Below, in pieces: positions 13,370 to 18,263 of a DNA stretch of 18,263 nt. The stretch comes from CAYVQB01 sp964453985 (GTDB lineage: Bacteria; Babelota; Babeliae; Babelales; UASB340). The notes beneath the pieces are model-generated. The model did not search any database. It was not told the DNA's origin and saw only the letters and a program-made list of their open reading frames with translations. Each line of letters starts with the position of its first letter. Within the stretch, counting starts at the first letter, position 1. Both the position numbers and the translations under genes were made by a program. The DNA lies in the NCBI GenBank assembly GCA_964453985.1, contig CAYVQB010000018.1:1-18263 (forward strand), read 5' to 3'.

Positions 13370-16300
13370 TTAGGCTGCTGGTGATTCTTCTGTAGCAGGA
13401 GTTATACTCATAAGCTTTTGTTTGATAGCTTCTCTTTTTTGTGTTCGTCTTCTTTTTTCTATAACAGGCTCTTTGGCTGGTGTAGGTTCAGTTGTAATTT
13501 TTTCTACAGGTTTTACTTTTGGTTCTTCAGGCTTGGATAGATTTTTTAAGATTTCTTCTATTGGTGGTCCAATTTGAACATTTTTAAGTTTTATTGAAGT
13601 ATCCCAGTTGCTAAAGCCTACATGGCGTACACGTTTTAATGGATAACGATCTTTCCATTCAAGTTTTTGTATTATTTTGCCGTCTTCTACTATTCCAAAT
13701 TTTACGATGCCATCTTTATAACTCGCCCAATATTTTCTAAAGCCTATTCCTTTAGCCATAGCGTCCGGAGCTTTTGATGCTGAAATAGAAACTTCTGCTT
13801 GGCCATTGCCATCAGAACAGATAGCAGTTTTTGTGTTATTCCATCCGCCGATATTAACTTGATCAAGCTCAGTAGCTTCTCTTAATTTTCTGATCCTAGT
13901 GATATCGTTGTAAAAAATTACAAAGACATCTTTTTGTGCTTGGGCTTCAAAGAATACCGAACCCTCATTTGGTGTTGCAAATTCTTGAGGATACCATATT
14001 GCCTCTCCATAGAATGGTTGAATTTCAACTTCAGGAATTTGATTGTTTGACATGCCGATGAATAATCTTCTTGTTACTATATTGATTTGGTTGTATATAT
14101 CTCCTCGTTGATCTTCCATTTGAGAGTTTTCTGGATTTAATAAAAAGCGATTATCATAAGCACCTATAAGTAGATTTGTAAGTGGTTCATAAACATCAGG
14201 TGGCAAAGTTGCACTTTGGGAGTAGAATCTTTTTATATTACGCAAGACTCTTTTTCTCATTGGTGGTGTGATATTTTCAGGAGAAATAATATTATCAATG
14301 ATTCTATTGTAAAGCCTTACTTTCTTGGTAAATAGTTTTTCTGGAGGAAGGTTTGCAAAATATGGATTTTGATCTATTCCGTCTAATTGTTCAAATAGTT
14401 GGGCAATTGCCGCATTGGCTTTTTCAACCTGTTCGTCTGTTTTACCTGCAGCAGTAGCTGTCCTTGCTTCTTCTGTATAAATTCCAGTTGTTGGTGCAAA
14501 GACTTCTTTTAAAATATTTTTCATAAGTTTTGCTCCAACCTGTGTTGCTCCTCCTATAGCGGCTGCAGCTGCTCCAGCGGGGCTTTTGGGGCCTTCTCCT
14601 TGTGCTCCACCACCTGCTGCTTGCGAAACGGCTTCTCCGATATCACCTAAAGTTTCAGCGCCAATATTTAAAGCTTTTTCTGCAACTCCACCCTTTGCAT
14701 CTTCAACAGATATAATTCTAGGAGTTCCTGCTTTATTTATATCTACTCTAAAGTTATGTGGTCCGGTTTTTTCCATTCCTACAACATCCCAACCTGTTGG
14801 ATTATATATAGGATCGGTTATACGAATGTTGTGGCCGGAGTGCTGTATCCAATATTCAAATGGAGTCATAAGTCTAAAAGATTGTTGATATCCTTCTTGA
14901 AGATTCTTTACAAGCCTACGATATTCATGAGCAGTTCTTTTAAGTTCAAATCTGACAGCTGGAGTAACTTGTATTTTCTTATATTCTACAGGGCTGTTTA
15001 CAGAGCCAAGGCCTACGTAATTATAATGATCAAAGGGTTTAGTGTCTTGCCATGCAAAAATCATACGACCATCTATTTTTACAATAATCAGCCCGTCATT
15101 TATGCTAACTTGATATTTATGGAACTCTTGATCAGTTGGGATTGGATTTTTTGGATATGTAGAGTATTGCCTTACTAGTTTGCCGCCTTTTCTTCTAAAT
15201 ACACTTATAGCACTATTATTATCGGCTCCAATTTCTATAGCATATTTCACATCTGAACCATCAGAAGTTTTGGATAGTCCTACGTTGATTCCATCTTTAG
15301 CTTTAGCTTCAAAGTTTACGGCACCTCTATTTGAGCTTCTGAATGGATAATCTTTTAGCCATTGGAATTTTCCTTTAAGTGCTGGGACGGATATAGAGGT
15401 ATCAATGGTAGCATATATTCGCTCAGATTCTTTAGAAAATATTGGGTTGCCTGTTGTTATGCTAGTATAATTAGTTCCTCTTTTATCACTACTTAGTCCC
15501 ATGAAATTAATTTTTCCTGCAAAATCGGCAGGGAGCTTTCGTGATAGAAATAAATTTTTACCTGGTTGGTAACCATATCCAACAAGTACCAGATTATCTA
15601 AGATACTAATCCAATAAAGACCTTTCATACCACCTTGCGCCATAGCGTTAGGGTTTTGTTGTCTTGTAACTTTTGGATATCTTAATGCTTGGTCAATTTT
15701 TTCTTTTGGATTGGCTAGTAATATTTGCCATACATTGGCGTTGTTTTGGTTAGGGAAACGGTTTTCAACAAGTTTATTTTTATTTTTGCTTGGTACAAGG
15801 AAGGAGTTATCATGTATTGATAAAAGTTTAACCTTGTCTCCATGTTTAATAAATTCGTTTCCAGTTGATCTATCTAATTTTATAATATTCCATCTGCTTT
15901 CTTTTATTTTTGATTCAGTAATATCATTTGCTCCACCAAAGCGAGCATTTAAATAACCACTTGAGAATATTCCGCATGTGCTACCGTCTTTTAGAAAGTG
16001 AGTGTCTGTAGGATCTACGGGTTTAGGTAGAATTTGCCATTTATCATCTTTATCATATTTATTTTTTTTAACTGTGATTGCTTTTTTATCTTTGGGGTTA
16101 ATTTGTAGAATCTCACCCGTTTTTATGTTTTTTAATATTATAGAATCACCAAAGATTATTAATGCTTCGTTATTATTTGTTATTTCTTTTGATCTTATTT
16201 CTTCATCTCTCGTGATAATTTTAGATTCATTTTGCCCTAATACTACTTTGAATAAATAATCAGTGGATATAGTTTCGCCAAAAACCAGTTCATCTTTATC

Positions 16301-16774
16301 GTTACTTTGTGCCCAGAAAGATATAGATTTTTTGTTGTCGATTCTGTCTGTTAACCATGCAATACCTACACCCATTAATGGATTTAGCTCTAATATTTTT
16401 CCAGTAGTTAATAGCAGATCTTTTTCTTTTTCTCCAATTCCACGTAGACGTATGCGTATTTCATCGCTACGTCCTCTCGTATTAAGTTGTGGGATTTCCA
16501 AACTTGCAAAATCTAGTGACTTTAAGCTTGGTATGGTTATTGTCTCACCGGGTTGGATAATTGTATTATTTTGTTGAAGCTTTGGAGGGTTCCAGTTCCA
16601 GCCACCTTCATTATTTTCTCTGGCTAACCAGCGTTCATCGAATTTAATATTATGTCGTGTTTGATTTGCTATCTTTCGGATATTTCCCCATTTATTATAA
16701 ATAGCTGGAGATATAATATTAAAAGATGATAAAACAAGAAATAAGCTTGCTATAAAACCAAGTTTTTTATTCAT
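13370..16774 (-). CDS. Large secreted protein with three Methyltransf_FA-like modules and a trefoil-like insert (paralog 1)
   Basis: First gene of the six-gene cluster; 1134 residues from the ATG at 16774. That start is preferred because AGAAGGAG (16783-16790) lies 8 nt upstream, whereas GTG 16783 and ATG 16780 overlap or crowd it. A signal peptide covers about 1-24. The order mirrors the next gene: beta-rich N-domain (25-145), split FA-like module (150-190 and 385-440), trefoil-like insert (203-355, repeats ending KWQILP, RWNIIK and VWQILL), second FA module (484-608), and a helical middle with an Ala/Gly-rich stretch (696-750). A third FA module (936-1070, NIGGWNNTKTAICSD) and a Pro/Lys/Arg tail follow. 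Several segments are nearly identical between the two proteins, for example DYLFKV(V/I)LGQNESKIIT. It probably acts outside the inner membrane; ligand and function are unknown. Confidence 0.85.
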   Translation of the reverse strand: MNKKLGFIASLFLVLSSFNIISPAIYNKWGNIRKIANQTRHNIKFDERWLARENNEGGWNWNPPKLQQNNTIIQPGETITIPSLKSLDFASLEIPQLNTRGRSDEIRIRLRGIGEKEKDLLLTTGKILELNPLMGVGIAWLTDRIDNKKSISFWAQSNDKDELVFGETISTDYLFKVVLGQNESKIITRDEEIRSKEITNNNEALIIFGDSIILKNIKTGEILQINPKDKKAITVKKNKYDKDDKWQILPKPVDPTDTHFLKDGSTCGIFSSGYLNARFGGANDITESKIKESRWNIIKLDRSTGNEFIKHGDKVKLLSIHDNSFLVPSKNKNKLVENRFPNQNNANVWQILLANPKEKIDQALRYPKVTRQQNPNAMAQGGMKGLYWISILDNLVLVGYGYQPGKNLFLSRKLPADFAGKINFMGLSSDKRGTNYTSITTGNPIFSKESERIYATIDTSISVPALKGKFQWLKDYPFRSSNRGAVNFEAKAKDGINVGLSKTSDGSDVKYAIEIGADNNSAISVFRRKGGKLVRQYSTYPKNPIPTDQEFHKYQVSINDGLIIVKIDGRMIFAWQDTKPFDHYNYVGLGSVNSPVEYKKIQVTPAVRFELKRTAHEYRRLVKNLQEGYQQSFRLMTPFEYWIQHSGHNIRITDPIYNPTGWDVVGMEKTGPHNFRVDINKAGTPRIISVEDAKGGVAEKALNIGAETLGDIGEAVSQAAGGGAQGEGPKSPAGAAAAAIGGATQVGAKLMKNILKEVFAPTTGIYTEEARTATAAGKTDEQVEKANAAIAQLFEQLDGIDQNPYFANLPPEKLFTKKVRLYNRIIDNIISPENITPPMRKRVLRNIKRFYSQSATLPPDVYEPLTNLLIGAYDNRFLLNPENSQMEDQRGDIYNQINIVTRRLFIGMSNNQIPEVEIQPFYGEAIWYPQEFATPNEGSVFFEAQAQKDVFVIFYNDITRIRKLREATELDQVNIGGWNNTKTAICSDGNGQAEVSISASKAPDAMAKGIGFRKYWASYKDGIVKFGIVEDGKIIQKLEWKDRYPLKRVRHVGFSNWDTSIKLKNVQIGPPIEEILKNLSKPEEPKVKPVEKITTEPTPAKEPVIEKRRRTQKREAIKQKLMSITPATEESPAA

Positions 16775-16817
16775 AGACATCACTCCTTCTAAAATATTTT
16801 TAGGTCTAGAGACAATT

Positions 16818-16853
16818 TAATTAAAGTCTATAAATAGGAGTTGGCTAGTGCAA
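16818..16853 (-). promoter_or_regulatory. Candidate promoter of the six-gene secreted cluster
   Basis: On the minus strand TTGCAC (plus 16848-16853) is followed after 17 nt by TAGACT (16825-16830), or after 15 nt by TATAGA (16827-16832). This would give a leader of roughly 40 nt before the ATG at 16774. The match to consensus is weak. A promoter is expected between here and the ndk terminator because that terminator isolates the cluster from rpsA-ndk. Confidence 0.25.
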
Positions 16854-16886
16854 TAATTTAGAAATTTATTTGAACTGGTTTAAATG

Positions 16887-16915
16887 AAAAAGGGGTCACA
16901 AAAATTTGTGACCCC
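16887..16915 (-). terminator. Rho-independent terminator of rpsA-ndk
   Basis: GGGGTCACAAA (16892-16902) and TTTGTGACCCC (16905-16915) are exact inverted arms. On the minus strand the hairpin is followed by TTTTT-C-ATTT (from plus 16891 downward). It lies about 20 nt after the ndk stop and should separate ndk from the secreted cluster downstream on the same strand. Confidence 0.85.
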
Positions 16916-16936
16916 GAAGTTTAGTGACGAAAGCTT

Positions 16937-17347
16937 TTAATTTAAATCTTTGAAAAAGAATTTAAATTCAGCTTCTGCTGTTTCAGGTGCATCAGAACCA
17001 TGAGTAGCATTTTCACCTTTGTTAGATCCAAAAAGCTTTCTGAGTGTATTCTCTTCAGCTTCTGCTGGATCTGTGGCGCCCATTAAATCACGCCAGGCTT
17101 TAATAGCATTCTCTTTTTCTAGTGCCATTACAATAACGGGACCAGAGGTCATGAATTCTACTAGTTCACCAAAGAAAGGTCTTTCTTTGTGGACTGCATA
17201 AAACCCTTCAGCTTCTGCTTTACTTAAAAGCTTTTTTTCTAGCCTTAAAACATTAAAGCCTTCTTTTTCAATACGATCAATAATCTTACCTGCGTCTTTT
17301 GCTTTTACAGCATCAGGTTTGATTATAGCAAATGTTCTTTCTATCAT
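16937..17347 (-). CDS. ndk: Nucleoside diphosphate kinase
   Basis: Ndk transfers the gamma phosphate of ATP to nucleoside diphosphates through a phosphohistidine intermediate, balancing (d)NTP pools in the cytoplasm. The 136-residue length is typical. ERTFAIIKPDAV (3-14) starts the ferredoxin-like fold with Lys10 at the conserved position. ERPFFGELVEFMTSGPVIVMALE (55-77) is the family core. NATHGSDAPETAEAEFKFFF (113-132) contains catalytic His116. The ATG lies 2 nt after the rpsA stop, with GAAGG inside the end of rpsA acting as its ribosome-binding site, so the two genes are translationally linked. All key residues are intact. Confidence 0.96.
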   Translation of the reverse strand: MIERTFAIIKPDAVKAKDAGKIIDRIEKEGFNVLRLEKKLLSKAEAEGFYAVHKERPFFGELVEFMTSGPVIVMALEKENAIKAWRDLMGATDPAEAEENTLRKLFGSNKGENATHGSDAPETAEAEFKFFFKDLN

Positions 17348-17349
17348 TT

Positions 17350-18263
17350 TTATTTGCCTTCGTTTTCTTTTTTAACCTTTGCAGCGTGAGCTTCTAGAGC
17401 CTGCTGTAAAGTACCTCTTAACTTAGGTTGTTGGTCATCTGTTTGATGATATTCTTGCCTTTTAGCTTGTGTCTTTTTAAATGTATGCTGCTCTTTAGGC
17501 TTGGCTGCTGTTTTTCTAGCTGGCCTATCTGTGCGAATAGGGGGTCTTTCTTCTATAACAGCTTGTTCAGGTTGTGAAGCTGCCTTCAAACTTAAACCTA
17601 ATTTGCGATCAGATTCGTTAACTTTGATAACTCTGAATTTTTCAGTTTGTCCTACTGTTAGGATGTCATCTACTTTGTTAACTTCTTTATCTGCTAATTC
17701 AGATATGTGAACAAGACCTTCTATTCCAGGGGGTAGCTTAATGAATGCTCCAAAGTTTGTGATCTTAGAGACTGTTCCTTCAACAAGTGAGCCGACAGGA
17801 TAGGTTTGTTCGATGCTTTCCCATGGATCTTTATCGAGTTGTTTCACGCCCAAAGATACTTTTTTGTTATCAGCATCAATTGCTAAAATGATAGCATCTA
17901 CAATATCACCAATTTGGTATTTTTCACCTGGATGAGATATATGGTTTGTCCAAGATATATCAGAGATGTGAACAAGTCCGTCTACACCTTCTAATAATTG
18001 AACAAAAAGACCAAAGTCAGTAATGTTTGTGATTTTACCGGAAATCTTTTCACCAACGTTAAATTTAGTGGCGACAGTTTTCCATGGATCTTCGTTTAAT
18101 TGTTTAATACTTAAAGACATTCTTCTATTGTCTTTATCAAGAGCAACAACCTTAACGGCAACTTCATCACCAACATTATAATGTTTATGTAAGTTGTTGA
18201 TACGTTCTGTCCAAGAGATTTCAGAGATATGAACAAGACCTTCAACGCCTTTTTCTACTTCTA
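17350..18263 (-). CDS. rpsA: Ribosomal protein S1, C-terminal part (5' end outside the window)
   Basis: S1 binds mRNA on the 30S subunit and helps initiation on structured or weak-site messages. The frame is open to the window edge: upstream of the Met at 18120 it continues as EKGVEGLVHISEISWTERIN...NRRMSLSIKQLNEDPW, so that Met is internal and not a start. Visible are the end of one S1 (OB-fold) repeat, two complete repeats (each with GLVHIS and a D-KK-SLG/KLGLS strand), and a basic, probably disordered tail of about 75 residues (RTDRPARKTAAKPKEQHTFKKT) ending AAKVKKENEGK. The inter-repeat linkers (KQLNEDPW, KQLDKDPW) are typical of genuine S1 and separate it from single-domain RNA-binding relatives. 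It is followed by ndk after 2 nt. Confidence 0.93.
   Translation of the reverse strand, partial: EVEKGVEGLVHISEISWTERINNLHKHYNVGDEVAVKVVALDKDNRRMSLSIKQLNEDPWKTVATKFNVGEKISGKITNITDFGLFVQLLEGVDGLVHISDISWTNHISHPGEKYQIGDIVDAIILAIDADNKKVSLGVKQLDKDPWESIEQTYPVGSLVEGTVSKITNFGAFIKLPPGIEGLVHISELADKEVNKVDDILTVGQTEKFRVIKVNESDRKLGLSLKAASQPEQAVIEERPPIRTDRPARKTAAKPKEQHTFKKTQAKRQEYHQTDDQQPKLRGTLQQALEAHAAKVKKENEGK

Noticed and set aside
9959..16774. Naming the two large proteins farnesoic acid O-methyltransferases
   Set aside because: The domain name comes from an early crustacean/insect annotation. No SAM-binding motif (such as a GxGxG loop) is visible, the modules are repeated three times per protein, and the proteins are exported.
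17350..18120. A 256-residue S1-domain protein starting at Met 18120
   Set aside because: The frame continues upstream without a stop to 18263 and reads as another S1 repeat, so the Met is internal to rpsA.

Overview
The window is AT-rich bacterial chromosome with an outer-membrane, Gram-negative-type gene set: kdsA makes the Kdo precursor of LPS, next to housekeeping genes efp, nusB, ndk and the 3' part of rpsA. Most of the rest encodes secreted proteins of low complexity: glycine zippers, proline runs, lysine-rich coiled coils and multi-domain beta-sandwich proteins. AT-richness, Kdo synthesis, many Sec-signal proteins of unknown family and repeated Methyltransf_FA (farnesoic-acid-O-methyltransferase-like) domains would fit a host-associated lineage such as Candidatus Dependentiae (TM6/Babeliae). 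That assignment is inference; the window has no rRNA or other decisive marker.

Layout. Left edge: the first codons of a minus-strand gene (1-55). Then three tightly packed plus-strand genes (192-1285) encode small secreted glycine-zipper/coiled-coil proteins, closed by a terminator (1328-1384). Next is an efp-nusB pair (1438-2487), then kdsA (2668-3516) flanked on both sides by GC-rich, hairpin-rich DNA that includes a perfect 26-bp palindrome. A stand-alone secreted Pro-rich/helical protein follows (3752-4813). It converges on a bidirectional terminator (about 4838-4881) with a six-gene minus-strand cluster (16774 down to 4896). The right edge is an rpsA-ndk pair on the minus strand (18263 down to 16937) with its own terminator (16887-16915).

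The six-gene cluster is the most interesting part. Gaps are 12-30 nt, every product starts with a Sec-type signal peptide (the last looks like a lipoprotein), and the order suggests one transcript. The two promoter-proximal genes are tandem paralogs of about 1130 residues. Each has three Methyltransf_FA-like modules, and the first module appears to be split by a roughly 150-residue insert with the threefold repeat pattern of a beta-trefoil. The four downstream genes encode lysine-rich, coiled-coil, proline-containing proteins that share short motifs (MTLEEF..KK in two, a Q..KI(I/V)T..T..KL motif in two others, and W/F-plus-basic patches). A reasonable hypothesis is a secreted surface or envelope assembly, with large carbohydrate- or protein-binding proteins and basic filamentous partners. 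No function has direct support here.
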